The translations under genes were made by a program, and so were the position numbers. The notes beneath the pieces were generated by a model that saw nothing but the letters and a program-made list of their open reading frames with translations, was not told the origin of the DNA and did no database searches. Source: a virus. Taken from it: 38,960 nt of DNA. The stretch covers positions 1 to 38,960 of the IMG/VR virus record IMGVR_UViG_3300031240_000021; one strand, 5' to 3'. Positions 28,892 through 37,732 of this stretch are shown one piece after another. Each line of letters opens with the position of its first letter. Position 1 is the first letter of the stretch.

Positions 28892-30082
28892 ATGGTTGCT
28901 GTAGCACAGGCAAATACCACCTATAGCTACATCGAACAGAAAGTGAGGCGCTTGACGGCTTCGGCCAGTCAAGCCGCCTTGTCTAGCGCTGATCTACAAG
29001 CATACGTGAATCTTGTCTACAACAACGACTTTCCTTCAGCGATCAAGGTAGACCAGATGCGGCAGGTCTACAAGTTTTTGACGATACCTAACGTCGACCG
29101 ATATCCCGTAGACGTAAACAACTACGTGGGATTTCGCGCACCGATATATTTCGAGGGCATTCAGGGCAATTTTTTTAAGAACCGCGACCAGCTCTTCAAT
29201 CTTTATCCTAGATATCCAACACAATATCAGCCAGCAGGTGGGGATGGAGTAACCACAAATTTCAGTTTTACTCTCTTTGGTAACAATCAGAATCCTTTTC
29301 CTCAGCCAAATTTTGGCATCCTGAGTACACAAGTTGTGATAGGCGGGATAGACGTGAATGGGAATCCAATCAGAATTATCGATGACGGAGGCGCAAATGT
29401 TAACGGATTTGGTATCGGCAGCAACTCAACTGTTGGGCAACTTGTTTTCCTCAACCAAAATGCTGTCGGAGACAACGTATACCTCGATGGATCCAACACG
29501 CAGCAACCTGCTCTTCCCGCTCTGTCTCCATTAGGTGGGCAAGTCAATGCTAATAGCAACCCCCCAGCACCGCCATCGTCTTTCGTCAACTACCCCGCCT
29601 TTCCGCAGACGCAACAATATGTCGGCAATGTCAACTACGTAACCACCCAGATTAACGTGACATTCCCGGTAGCTCCAGCGGCGGGAACAATGATTAACGT
29701 ATGGGCGGCGCAATATCAGGTTGGAAGGCCGTACAACGTCTTATTTTGGAACAACGAATTAACGATCCGACCGGTGCCAGATAATGTGTATTTATGTGAA
29801 ATAGAGGCTTATCAAACGCCATCACAGTTTATGCAAACCACAGACCATCCGGTGCTAAATCAATGGGTGCAATATATCGCGTACCTGGCCGCTATGGAAA
29901 TCCTTAGGGACCGGCAGGATATGGAAGGCGTGCAGAATCTGATGGAGGGCTTTAAGCGACAAGAAGCATTGGTCCTAGAGCGGCAAGCGGTCGAAGAAAT
30001 AGCGCAACCCAACATTACATTATTTAATACCACACAACAAGGTTATGGATATGGAGCATATGGCCTTGGGGCTGGGTTTTAA
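28892..30082 (+). CDS. head-tail adaptor-like protein
   Basis: The gene encodes 396 residues. An N-terminal helical part (YIEQKVRRLTASASQAALSS, then VNLVYNNDFP) and a C-terminal helical part (PVLNQWVQYIAYLAAMEILR, then QNLMEGFKRQEALV) flank a Gly/Asn/Pro-rich beta insert. Helices at both ends around an insert recall gp4-type adaptors of short-tailed phages, which extend the portal. Position right before the nozzle gene agrees. The TAATG overlap couples the two genes. Confidence 0.68.
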   Translation: MVAVAQANTTYSYIEQKVRRLTASASQAALSSADLQAYVNLVYNNDFPSAIKVDQMRQVYKFLTIPNVDRYPVDVNNYVGFRAPIYFEGIQGNFFKNRDQLFNLYPRYPTQYQPAGGDGVTTNFSFTLFGNNQNPFPQPNFGILSTQVVIGGIDVNGNPIRIIDDGGANVNGFGIGSNSTVGQLVFLNQNAVGDNVYLDGSNTQQPALPALSPLGGQVNANSNPPAPPSSFVNYPAFPQTQQYVGNVNYVTTQINVTFPVAPAAGTMINVWAAQYQVGRPYNVLFWNNELTIRPVPDNVYLCEIEAYQTPSQFMQTTDHPVLNQWVQYIAYLAAMEILRDRQDMEGVQNLMEGFKRQEALVLERQAVEEIAQPNITLFNTTQQGYGYGAYGLGAGF

Positions 30083-32472
30083 TGGCGGGATATAGCCCAC
30101 TAAAAATCACGGGGATGGAAACAGGGCTAGTGCAAGAGCGGGAGGAGTTTCTATTACCCGATGACGCATATCCAACCCTCCAGAATGCTTATGTGTGGCG
30201 TGAGCGCATCTTGCGCAAGAAAGGCTATCAGCTCTTAGGGCGGTTGCAGCGCTCTGTTGATGTTGTTGCTAAGGAATTAGCGGGTGGCGCGATCAATCTA
30301 ATAACGGCCCTCAGTCTAGAGACAACAGCGACCATCGTCCCCGGCTCTATTAACCTAGTCGGGTCGGTTGACGGCACCACCTATACAGATCCCGCCATGG
30401 ACGGCACTTTGCTTGCGACTGGCGGCACTGGGACTGGCGGCACTATCAACTACGTCACGGGTGTGTTAACCATCATCACGGGTGCAGGCGAAACCCTGAC
30501 GGGGACCATTCAATACTACCCAGGCTTGCCCGTGATGGGCATTCGCATACGCGAACTGCAAAATAGCGCTAATGACCAGACTGTTGTCTTCGATCAGAAG
30601 TATGCTTATGTATTCGACTCGGTAGCTAATGCTTATAAAGAATTTATCCCAGGGACCACCTGGAATGCTGCTGGTCTGGGAATAAGTGGCACAAATTTCT
30701 TTTGGACTACTAACTACTGGACTAGCGCTACAGCACTTTCAATCCCTTCAGGGCCATTCACCACCGTCGACAAAAAACTATTCTGGGTGACAAACAATAG
30801 TGGAGCATCTCTGGGGACCAGCGACCCACCACGTATCACCGATGGGACCACCTGGGTCGACTTTACCAGCGGCACGTGGAACCAGATTGATGCCACAAAC
30901 TACTTATGGAATTGGCTAGCCATGCTCCCTTTCAGGGGGCGCATGTTGGTGTTTAATACATGGGAAGGCACGACAGCAGCACTTTCTACAAATAACAATC
31001 AGCGCATTCGCTGGTCGACCATAGGCAATCCGTTTGTGCCTTACACAGCGGCAGCACCACCAATACCGGCAAAGGGATCATGGCGCGATGATATCCGTGG
31101 GCAAGGTGGATTTCTCGACATCCCCACTTCTGAGGACATCGTGGCTATTGGTTTCGTCCGTGACAACCTCGTTATCTATTGCGAAAGATCGACATGGCAA
31201 CTGAGATATACTGGTCGTTCGATATCACCATTCCAAATTGAGCGTGTAAATGCTGAATTGGGAGCTGAAAGTTTGTTTTCAGCCGTCCAATTTGACACTT
31301 CTCTGCTCGGGATTGGCGACAAAGGCATCGTAGAATGTGACAGCTATAAATCAGAACGTATCGACATAAAGATCCCAGACTTTGTGTTCCAGTTTGCGTC
31401 ACAAAATAACGGTGTGTCAAGAGTACAAGGTATAAGGGATTTTCCTAACCGATTGGCATATTGGACCGTTCCTATAGAAACGTCCTATGATCCAGCGATC
31501 GGGTCATCATCACAAATATTTCCGAACCAGCGATTGGTCTACAACTATGAAAACGACAGCTGGGCGTTGTTTAATGATTCCTTGACGGCCCTAGGCAACT
31601 ATCAATCTGAAGCCAACCGCACATGGATAAACACACCGATACCGTGGATAGAAGCAGATTTTTCGTGGGTACAAGACCAACCGGCTGCATTTCCTCTTAT
31701 CTTGGGTGGCAATCAGCAAGGATATGTAGAGATCTTGAATGCATTGGTGGTCAATGCTGTCAGCCTATACATCACAGCCATCACTGCCAACACAACGACA
31801 GCAACCGTAATCACATCGCCTAACCACAATATGCAGACCGGGTTTGTGATAGGGATAAGCGGGATACCTATTGGGACGGCATTCGACAATCTGAATAGCG
31901 GCATTTTCAGCATAGTAGTTCTCAACGCCAACACATTTGCCCTTTATTTGTATGACCCTGCAAACGACCAGTTTAGCACCCCGCAATTGGATGTGCCGAC
32001 GACAGACTACGTTGGACTAGGCCAAATTAACATACGAGAAAATTTCTCGATAATTAGCAAGAAGTTCAACTTTCTGGACGAAGGGCAATCTATCCAGTTG
32101 GGATATATTGATATCCTCATGGTCTCGACAGAAATCGGCAATCCTGGGGCCATTAGTCTCTATGTCTATCTCGATTATAACCAAGATCAAACATCAAATA
32201 CACCGCCGCTGAATGTTATAGATATAGGCAGCCCAAATCCCGACCCCGACACGTTTTTCAACTCAATAATCCCCACCACAACATCATCACTCAATAGCAA
32301 AGGCGGGGTTAAGTTCTGGCAAAGGGTTATTTGTCCGACTAGATCGAATTTTCTAACATTGGAATATACCTTTTCGAATGCGCAAATGGCTGGGCAAGAA
32401 CAGGAATTATCGGTGCAAATCGATGCACAAGTGTTGTGGATTAGAAAAGCCGGAAGAATGACACAAATTTAG
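30082..32472 (+). CDS. tail nozzle protein, P22-gp10-like beta-propeller
   Basis: The gene encodes 796 residues. It opens with GLVQEREEFLLPDDAYPTLQ and NAYVWRERILRKKGYQLLG, the usual start of this family. Repeated blades with Trp turns follow (LWNWLAMLPFRGRMLVFN, VAIGFVRDNLVIYCERSTWQ, RVQGIRDFPNRLAYWTVPIE). Residues 555-650 are an inserted FCCH-like beta domain. It would form the hexameric tube under the portal and adaptor. The assignment rests on family pattern and gene order. Confidence 0.78.
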   Translation: MAGYSPLKITGMETGLVQEREEFLLPDDAYPTLQNAYVWRERILRKKGYQLLGRLQRSVDVVAKELAGGAINLITALSLETTATIVPGSINLVGSVDGTTYTDPAMDGTLLATGGTGTGGTINYVTGVLTIITGAGETLTGTIQYYPGLPVMGIRIRELQNSANDQTVVFDQKYAYVFDSVANAYKEFIPGTTWNAAGLGISGTNFFWTTNYWTSATALSIPSGPFTTVDKKLFWVTNNSGASLGTSDPPRITDGTTWVDFTSGTWNQIDATNYLWNWLAMLPFRGRMLVFNTWEGTTAALSTNNNQRIRWSTIGNPFVPYTAAAPPIPAKGSWRDDIRGQGGFLDIPTSEDIVAIGFVRDNLVIYCERSTWQLRYTGRSISPFQIERVNAELGAESLFSAVQFDTSLLGIGDKGIVECDSYKSERIDIKIPDFVFQFASQNNGVSRVQGIRDFPNRLAYWTVPIETSYDPAIGSSSQIFPNQRLVYNYENDSWALFNDSLTALGNYQSEANRTWINTPIPWIEADFSWVQDQPAAFPLILGGNQQGYVEILNALVVNAVSLYITAITANTTTATVITSPNHNMQTGFVIGISGIPIGTAFDNLNSGIFSIVVLNANTFALYLYDPANDQFSTPQLDVPTTDYVGLGQINIRENFSIISKKFNFLDEGQSIQLGYIDILMVSTEIGNPGAISLYVYLDYNQDQTSNTPPLNVIDIGSPNPDPDTFFNSIIPTTTSSLNSKGGVKFWQRVICPTRSNFLTLEYTFSNAQMAGQEQELSVQIDAQVLWIRKAGRMTQI

Positions 32473-32480
32473 GAGATCAA

Positions 32481-33086
32481 ATGGCATACGATCCAGGAGT
32501 CCCCACAGGGATAATTCCATTGAGTCAGGACTATAAGAGTATCAAAGATAACTTCACGCAATTAGACGTGTCATTTGGGATCGATCACTACCCCTTTTCC
32601 AATAACACGTCAAACAAGGGATTCCACAATCAGGTGACCACGCCTGTTTATGTGGCGAACCCAGTGACAGGACTACCCCCTGCAACCGGAACAAACCCCA
32701 TATTCTATGCCTTTCAGCAATACACAGCCGTTGGACCATTGCAGTATTCTAGAGGACCTTCCTTGGCCGTGCCAACGCCTCTGACCAGCCTACATTCTGG
32801 TACGGCTCCTATCATTATCGCCCCAAATGGGACAACTAACGTCTTGGACTTTACCGGGATCACTAGGGCAATATGCACCTTATTCGCTATGGATACAGTC
32901 GATCCAGTCGGGGGGGCCGTGGCCGCTGTAGTGCTTTGGACGGGGACAACATTTAGCCTTAACACAACTATAGGCACGCATGCGCTAAGGGCTGCATCTA
33001 GTGGGAATATTTTACAGATAAAAAATTTCAACGCTACTCCATTCTCTAATGTCTACTGGACCCTGAAGATAGAAAGGCTTGACTAA
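32481..33086 (+). CDS. tail protein, fibre-like or nozzle-associated
   Basis: The gene encodes 201 residues with GGAG upstream. The N-terminal helix (PLSQDYKSIKDNFTQLDVSF) may anchor to the tail. The remainder is a beta-sandwich-like domain (FTGITRAICTLFAMDTVDPV to YWTLKIERLD) with the look of a C-terminal fibre knob. No enzymatic motif is visible. The stop overlaps the next start (TAATG). Confidence 0.68.
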   Translation: MAYDPGVPTGIIPLSQDYKSIKDNFTQLDVSFGIDHYPFSNNTSNKGFHNQVTTPVYVANPVTGLPPATGTNPIFYAFQQYTAVGPLQYSRGPSLAVPTPLTSLHSGTAPIIIAPNGTTNVLDFTGITRAICTLFAMDTVDPVGGAVAAVVLWTGTTFSLNTTIGTHALRAASSGNILQIKNFNATPFSNVYWTLKIERLD

Positions 33087-33568
33087 TGAACCCGAGCGAA
33101 GACCAATTGCTGGAAAGCTTTCTGCCCGTGTACGATGTCATGCCCGACAAGTGGGAAGAGGCGCGACCTGCTGTTGTTGAGCAATTGAAAAGAATGTCTA
33201 ATGCGATAAATGTGCGTGAGATTGGCTTTTTCATCGACCAAGAGGTTCTGGCTGGCAAGTTGTTTATCCCTGGAGTGAACATAGAGACTGGTGGGGGATC
33301 TAGCCAGCAATTTCGAACGGTGCTAAGAATAGTCGTGGATGTGGGCCCTATTACGGCGGGTCTAAATACGGTAGCGCATAACATCACAAATGATGCCAAC
33401 TATGAGCAAATCTCACTATGGGCATGCGCGACTAACTCGACAACGCTAACGAGCACGGTATTCGGGAACTCGGATACGATACGGGTGGTGGGTAATAACG
33501 TTTTGATAACATCAGATGGGACTTACGATCGCTGTAAAGCTTATCTCGAATATACACAGGAGCAGTGA
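33086..33568 (+). CDS. tail protein, partner of the preceding gene
   Basis: The gene encodes 160 residues, coupled by TAATG. A helical N-terminus (ARPAVVEQLKRMSNAINVRE) is followed by a beta domain with a hydrophobic VLRIVVDVGPI strand and an NITNDANYEQISLWACAT stretch. It may form part of the tail tip with the preceding protein. No family was recognised. Confidence 0.66.
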   Translation: MNPSEDQLLESFLPVYDVMPDKWEEARPAVVEQLKRMSNAINVREIGFFIDQEVLAGKLFIPGVNIETGGGSSQQFRTVLRIVVDVGPITAGLNTVAHNITNDANYEQISLWACATNSTTLTSTVFGNSDTIRVVGNNVLITSDGTYDRCKAYLEYTQEQ

Positions 33569-33569
33569 C

Positions 33570-34205
33570 ATGGCTAATTTATTCAAATCAATCGGCAATT
33601 TCCTTACGGGGACTCCTGGCAAGATGCGGCAAGTGTCCAATCTTAGGCCGGAGCAAGAGGGGCTGTATAACCAACTTCAGCAAGCCGGACAAGGAAGGGG
33701 AGCTGGTGGTGCTTTTGGCGATACAGCCGACTATTACCGCAATCTGCTGGGCGACAACTCATCCGATTACAACGCCTTTGCAGCGCCTGCGATGCGGCAA
33801 TATAATGAAGATATCGTTCCTGGTATATCGGAGCAGTTCGCCGGCCTGGGAGCGGGCGGCCTGTCTAGCTCGGGGTTCCGCAATGCTCAAGTCCAAGGTG
33901 CCACAGACCTGTCGGAGCGCTTAGGCCAGATAAGGGCAAACCTTAGACAGTCGGGTGCGCAAGGCCTGCAAAATATCGGGCAACAGGGACTAGGCAACTT
34001 TAGCACGATGAATCAACAGCCAGGCACTCCAGGGTTCTTAGACTATGCTTCGTCAGCGGTTGGCAATGGATTAGCTCAGGGCCTTGGCGGTGGCATAGGT
34101 AACGCCGTGGGTTCCTGGTTCGGCGGGAGAGGTAATAAGGTTGGGGCCAATAGCAGTCCCTATGGTCAGCAACCACAAGCAAGTCCTAGATTCGGAGGCT
34201 ATTAA
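33570..34205 (+). CDS. Gly-rich internal virion (ejection) protein
   Basis: The gene encodes 211 residues from the ATG at 33570, chosen for GGAG upstream. After a short N-terminus (ANLFKSIGNFLTGTPGKM), Gly/Gln/Ala-rich segments alternate with helices, ending in a Gly-rich hydrophobic stretch (GNGLAQGLGGGIGNAVGSWF). This composition is typical of small ejection proteins that leave the head first and help DNA cross the envelope. Next gene overlaps by one base. Confidence 0.72.
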   Translation: MANLFKSIGNFLTGTPGKMRQVSNLRPEQEGLYNQLQQAGQGRGAGGAFGDTADYYRNLLGDNSSDYNAFAAPAMRQYNEDIVPGISEQFAGLGAGGLSSSGFRNAQVQGATDLSERLGQIRANLRQSGAQGLQNIGQQGLGNFSTMNQQPGTPGFLDYASSAVGNGLAQGLGGGIGNAVGSWFGGRGNKVGANSSPYGQQPQASPRFGGY

Positions 34206-35581
34206 TGTCTAAGGTAACCAGCACCATCAACATACCGCAGCCAAGCATCGCAGGACGCATAGGAACCGGCATAGGCAAAGGGTTGGCTGAGCAACTACCC
34301 GAAGAGATTACCAGGGGTAGATTGTCGCATGGGTTGAATCAGGTAGCGAATCAACGGGGGTTAACGCCATTCCAACAGTTCTCGCAGCTAGCTTCCACCC
34401 CAGGTATTACCCCACAAATGTTACAAAGCGGCGCGGAATTGCTGAAACAACAGGGGATCAGGCAAGCATATGGGCGGGGAAGGAATCCAGAAGGTGCGCC
34501 CGGGCAAGGTGGAATGCAAGGTGAAACAGGCCACCCCATGCAACCGCTCCCGGGTTTCAATATTCCTGGTCGCCAAGGATCTGTGGCAGGACAAGGACAA
34601 TCGCAGGGCCAATCGGCGCTTACGCCAAACCTTCCAAGCAGAGAACAGGCACTAGCCAATGAACCAGCAGCAAGAGAAAATCCCCTATCGGATAAATTTA
34701 CTCCGGCAGCGCCGTGGAATCAGGAAAAACAGGAAGATGCTATAAACGAAGCATTTAACAGAGGTGTAGCAACAAACTTCAACGAGGCTTCCGATTATGC
34801 CAATCGGCAAAGGGAAATCTACGAAAACGCACCGGAAGCTTATCGAAAGCAGTTAGACTATCAAAAAGGCGTGGACAACGAGGTTGACGACCTATTCGAT
34901 AAAGATCTCAAAACCCGCTTACAAAAAGAAGGGAATGAAACTTACAAAGATGCAACGGGAGATTTTCAGCTAAACCTTAAGAAATTGGCTCGAAATAAAG
35001 TGGCGACCGGCGAAATGACTCCAAGGCAAGCGGCAGAATATTATTCTACGAAGGCATTAGATCTGGCAAAATCCAAAAACAGAGTTTCGGAGATAGCTAA
35101 TCGTGACATCATGGACAAGGTCCTTCCCCACAAGAAAGAACAGACACTAAAGAACCTTGAAAGTATTGCGGACACTTGGTCTGAGCTGGGAAATTCGGAA
35201 GAATTATACAATCTATTAAGATCCAATTTGGATTTATCACCGGGGGGAGCTGCCGCCATCGCCTATAAGCCGAAAGGGTCATTAAAATCTTTCCTAGATA
35301 AGTCGAATCTGAATATTGGTCCTAGCAATAAAAGCACGAAACGTTTCGCAGAGAAATTATTTGAACATATGGGACCAAATGATAGCTTTCTATCGGTTGC
35401 TAGAGAAATGAAGCACAGAGATCCTCTGCACTTCGATGAAAGGGCCTTCTTCGACTATCTGAGGGAAAATAGAGACAAGTATGGGTATAACCCTCGATTA
35501 GTCAGGGAAATAGACCAAGGCGTGAGCGATTTTTTCCCAAATTGGGGCGATATAGCTTTATTTCCAGCAACCAAGGGATAG
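34205..35581 (+). CDS. internal virion (ejection) protein
   Basis: The gene encodes 458 residues. Residues 1-170 are Gly/Gln/Pro-rich and probably disordered. Residues 170-458 are helical and charged (NFNEASDYANRQREIYENAP, TGEMTPRQAAEYYSTKALDL, YLRENRDKYGYNPRLVREID). No lytic transglycosylase or peptidase motif is visible. Order and composition fit the second of three ejection proteins. Confidence 0.7.
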   Translation: MSKVTSTINIPQPSIAGRIGTGIGKGLAEQLPEEITRGRLSHGLNQVANQRGLTPFQQFSQLASTPGITPQMLQSGAELLKQQGIRQAYGRGRNPEGAPGQGGMQGETGHPMQPLPGFNIPGRQGSVAGQGQSQGQSALTPNLPSREQALANEPAARENPLSDKFTPAAPWNQEKQEDAINEAFNRGVATNFNEASDYANRQREIYENAPEAYRKQLDYQKGVDNEVDDLFDKDLKTRLQKEGNETYKDATGDFQLNLKKLARNKVATGEMTPRQAAEYYSTKALDLAKSKNRVSEIANRDIMDKVLPHKKEQTLKNLESIADTWSELGNSEELYNLLRSNLDLSPGGAAAIAYKPKGSLKSFLDKSNLNIGPSNKSTKRFAEKLFEHMGPNDSFLSVAREMKHRDPLHFDERAFFDYLRENRDKYGYNPRLVREIDQGVSDFFPNWGDIALFPATKG

Positions 35582-35587
35582 TGAAAA

Positions 35588-36331
35588 ATGAGCAGCATAG
35601 CAAGACCAGATGAACAGGTACTAGAGGCAGAAACCAGGAAGGCTCAAACAAGAACAGGGCAAGCGAAATCAGCGCTGGGTCTAGGGGCGGGTGCGTTAGC
35701 GGGTGCTTCGGGTCTGGCTTCGAAAGTATTGCCCTTTTTGAGTGAATATATCCCAACCGACCTAGCGATGAAAGGGATAAACAAGATTGCTCCTAAGCTA
35801 GGAGAATTTTTAAAAAGTGGACTGTCACAAGGCCTCTCGGTGGAATCAGGTTTGGATTATCTAAAAGAACAATTCAAAAGGCCTGAGCAGGAACCGGCGA
35901 AAGAAGAAGGCAACATTATCAAGCAATATTCCCCCGAATTATCCCAGTTCATCGAAGGTGAGATCAAGAAGGGTAGGTCACCACTAGAAGCCGGAGCGAT
36001 GGCACAGCTCAAACCAGAATTCAAAAAGCACATCGAAAAGCTTAGTAAGGACCACAAAAGCCCCTGGTCTGCGATCCTAGAAACCGTGTACGGAAAAGGC
36101 GATAAGGCTGAGGCTGTAAAGGCATATAACGCACAAAAGCAACAGAAGCAGACTATGATGCAGCAGGAAGAAGAGCGGTTTAACCAACAATACCCTAATG
36201 GGGGTGGTGGAAGTGCGGAACAAGCGATGATGCAGAATCAACAGCAACAAGGCCAAGGCTTAGACCCTTCGGTAGCGGCAATACTTCAGCAAGGGCAGGC
36301 CATCTTACAGAAATTTAAGGGGCAAGCGTGA
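35588..36331 (+). CDS. internal virion (ejection) protein
   Basis: The gene encodes 247 residues. The N-terminal helix (EQVLEAETRKAQTRTGQAKS) is followed by a hydrophobic Gly/Ala stretch (LGLGAGALAGASGLASKVLP), which could insert in membrane. The body is Lys/Glu-rich and helical and the C-terminus is Gln-rich. It overlaps the next start by 4 bases (GTGA). The third of the presumed ejection set. Confidence 0.7.
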   Translation: MSSIARPDEQVLEAETRKAQTRTGQAKSALGLGAGALAGASGLASKVLPFLSEYIPTDLAMKGINKIAPKLGEFLKSGLSQGLSVESGLDYLKEQFKRPEQEPAKEEGNIIKQYSPELSQFIEGEIKKGRSPLEAGAMAQLKPEFKKHIEKLSKDHKSPWSAILETVYGKGDKAEAVKAYNAQKQQKQTMMQQEEERFNQQYPNGGGGSAEQAMMQNQQQQGQGLDPSVAAILQQGQAILQKFKGQA

Positions 36332-36795
36332 ACGAGCTGATCCAATACGCTCAATCAATTATGGACTTCTTGCAGAGCAGTGGGGCGAGTATTAACGTCG
36401 AATCCCAGCAAGCTCTAGGCCAGATGTTGCAAAACATTTTGCAAATCATAGAGGGGCAAGGTCAGGGTCAGCAGGAACCGCAGGTCCCGCCACAACAACA
36501 ACCACTAACAGAGGCTATGCCCTCTAGCAACGTAGAAGGCTTTGCGTACGATGATAAGACAGGTAAGCTTTTGGTGCGTTTCCTTGGCAAGCATCCTAAT
36601 CGCAACGGCCCGATATACGCCTACGAGGGAGTGCCAAGATCTATATTCGATCTGTTCCAGAAAGGCGCTGTTCCCGCCAGAACGAATGGACAAAACAGAT
36701 GGGGCAAATGGTGGAAAGGAAAAGTCCCCTCGATGGGTGCTAGTATGTATACCCTGATCAAGCAGCAGGGCTACCCATATCAAAGGGTAGGCTAG
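36328..36795 (+). CDS. KTSC-domain virion-region protein
   Basis: The gene encodes 155 residues from a GTG with AAGGGG upstream. Residues 1-60 are helical and Gln-rich. Residues 68-150 match the KTSC domain pattern (SNVEGFAYDDKTGKLLVRFL, YAYEGVPRSIFDLFQKG, and a C-terminal YTLIKQQGYPYQRV). KTSC domains occur in many phage and bacterial proteins without a settled role. The last 38 bases overlap a leftward gene tail-to-tail. Confidence 0.75.
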   Translation: MNELIQYAQSIMDFLQSSGASINVESQQALGQMLQNILQIIEGQGQGQQEPQVPPQQQPLTEAMPSSNVEGFAYDDKTGKLLVRFLGKHPNRNGPIYAYEGVPRSIFDLFQKGAVPARTNGQNRWGKWWKGKVPSMGASMYTLIKQQGYPYQRVG

Positions 36796-37033
36796 CGAGA
36801 TCGGGCCAAGGGAAGTCCTTGTAACGTATCCACCAGAAGTTAGGAAGAGCGAGTTTTAATTCATTATGTAATGCTTTAACCTGTTTCCATGTTCCATATT
36901 GAACATGGTCCGTTATATAAAAAACATATTCCCCATTGGATCTTATGTTTAAACATACCAATTTTTCCCCAACTTCTGGTTGGCAATCTTGGATATGATT
37001 CCAATTTAGTCTTGACGCATTAGGAATATTCAA
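36758..37033 (-). CDS. small protein, possibly DUF551-like
   Basis: The gene encodes 91 residues. WNHIQDCQPEVGEKLVCLN at the start and FWWIRYKDFPWPD near the end recall the W...P..G..V and W..LP ends of the DUF551 proteins at 17644 and 17844, but the match is loose. The ATG overlaps the upstream stop by 4 bases. It is the last gene of a leftward three-gene operon. Confidence 0.6.
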   Translation of the reverse strand: MNIPNASRLNWNHIQDCQPEVGEKLVCLNIRSNGEYVFYITDHVQYGTWKQVKALHNELKLALPNFWWIRYKDFPWPDLASLPFDMGSPAA

Positions 37034-37320
37034 TAGGATTTCCTATTTTCGTAAATTCTACGATGTCCCATCGGCTCCTTATTTTTAGATTCTTCAATAG
37101 TGACTTCCTGTTTGAAGACTGGCCCCAAAGATGTTTCACCGGGATTTAAAAATGTTGATGGTTCGAAGATGCTAAACACACCATCTAGGAAGTCTGGCAA
37201 AATGTACGAGTTATCCTCAAAGATGTTGTCAGGAGGATTGTCTTTATATAAAAGATTGGTCCATTCGCGCAGCAAATCCTCAAGTTCCTCTCGATTGAAG
37301 GGAATTCTCTTATCCATCAT
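37030..37320 (-). CDS. unknown small protein
   Basis: The gene encodes 96 residues; two adjacent ATGs overlap the upstream stop. It opens with an acidic helix (FNREELEDLLREWTNLLYKD), followed by an Asn/Asp/Pro-rich middle and a basic end. No family was recognised. Middle gene of the leftward operon. Confidence 0.62.
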   Translation of the reverse strand: MMDKRIPFNREELEDLLREWTNLLYKDNPPDNIFEDNSYILPDFLDGVFSIFEPSTFLNPGETSLGPVFKQEVTIEESKNKEPMGHRRIYENRKSY

Positions 37321-37526
37321 TCAGCCTTCTTCTGTTCATGTTGATGTTGTAACATACAACATTCTTTTGCACTAAACGCACCTTCCAACCGGCACAGACG
37401 TCGGTCTATGTCGGTAATTTTTTCTTCAAGTTTATCCAGTCTGCCGTTGAGTTGATTCCATAAAAGTAACATTATGCCACCAAGTCCTGTGATCATGGCC
37501 ATCAAAATATGTATGTCGTTCATCAT
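37317..37526 (-). CDS. small membrane protein with a coiled coil
   Basis: The gene encodes 69 residues (68 from the second ATG at 37523, which is better spaced from GGGG). Residues 4-24 are a transmembrane helix (IHILMAMITGLGGIMLLLW), followed by a heptad coil (LDKLEEKITDIDRRLCRLEG) and a His/Gln/Lys-rich end. It is the first gene after a strong leftward promoter and next to the fibre gene. Holin-like or spanin-like function is possible because lysis genes are otherwise missing. Confidence 0.65.
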   Translation of the reverse strand: MMNDIHILMAMITGLGGIMLLLWNQLNGRLDKLEEKITDIDRRLCRLEGAFSAKECCMLQHQHEQKKAE

Positions 37527-37547
37527 TTACCCCCTATTTATGCTCAC

Positions 37548-37575
37548 ATGATACCACCACCAACATAATCGTCAA
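37548..37575 (-). promoter_or_regulatory. leftward promoter of the three-gene operon
   Basis: Read leftward: TTGACG (37575-37570), a 16-base spacer and TATCAT (37553-37548), with TGG before the -10 as in extended -10 promoters. Both hexamers match consensus at five of six bases. The spacer carries ATGTTGGT from its fourth base, as in the two 35-bp repeats. Confidence 0.8.
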
Positions 37576-37609
37576 AGCTCAATGATTTTTTGTAGCAAAC
37601 AATAATTTA

Positions 37610-37621
37610 TTTTGATAGCGT
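37610..37621 (+). promoter_or_regulatory. candidate late promoter element upstream of the fibre gene
   Basis: TTTTGATAGCGT, identical to 25861-25872 before the capsid gene. TTGTAG lies 18 bases before GATAGC. The 111-base leader to the ATG at 37733 contains a short hairpin (ACAGG / CCTGT) but no ORF. Confidence 0.5.
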
Positions 37622-37732
37622 CAGGCTAGCGAGTAAACAGGGTCGCAACCTGTCGGCTGTATCTGCACGAGATCGCCTCCGTAGCACGTTTTGAGAATAC
37701 AATCAAATCATTAATGCTATGGAGCTTTCATC

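Noticed and set aside
30714-31420. Leftward frames opposite the nozzle gene
   Set aside because: They have no start signals and the rightward gene shows clear family patterns over the same bases.
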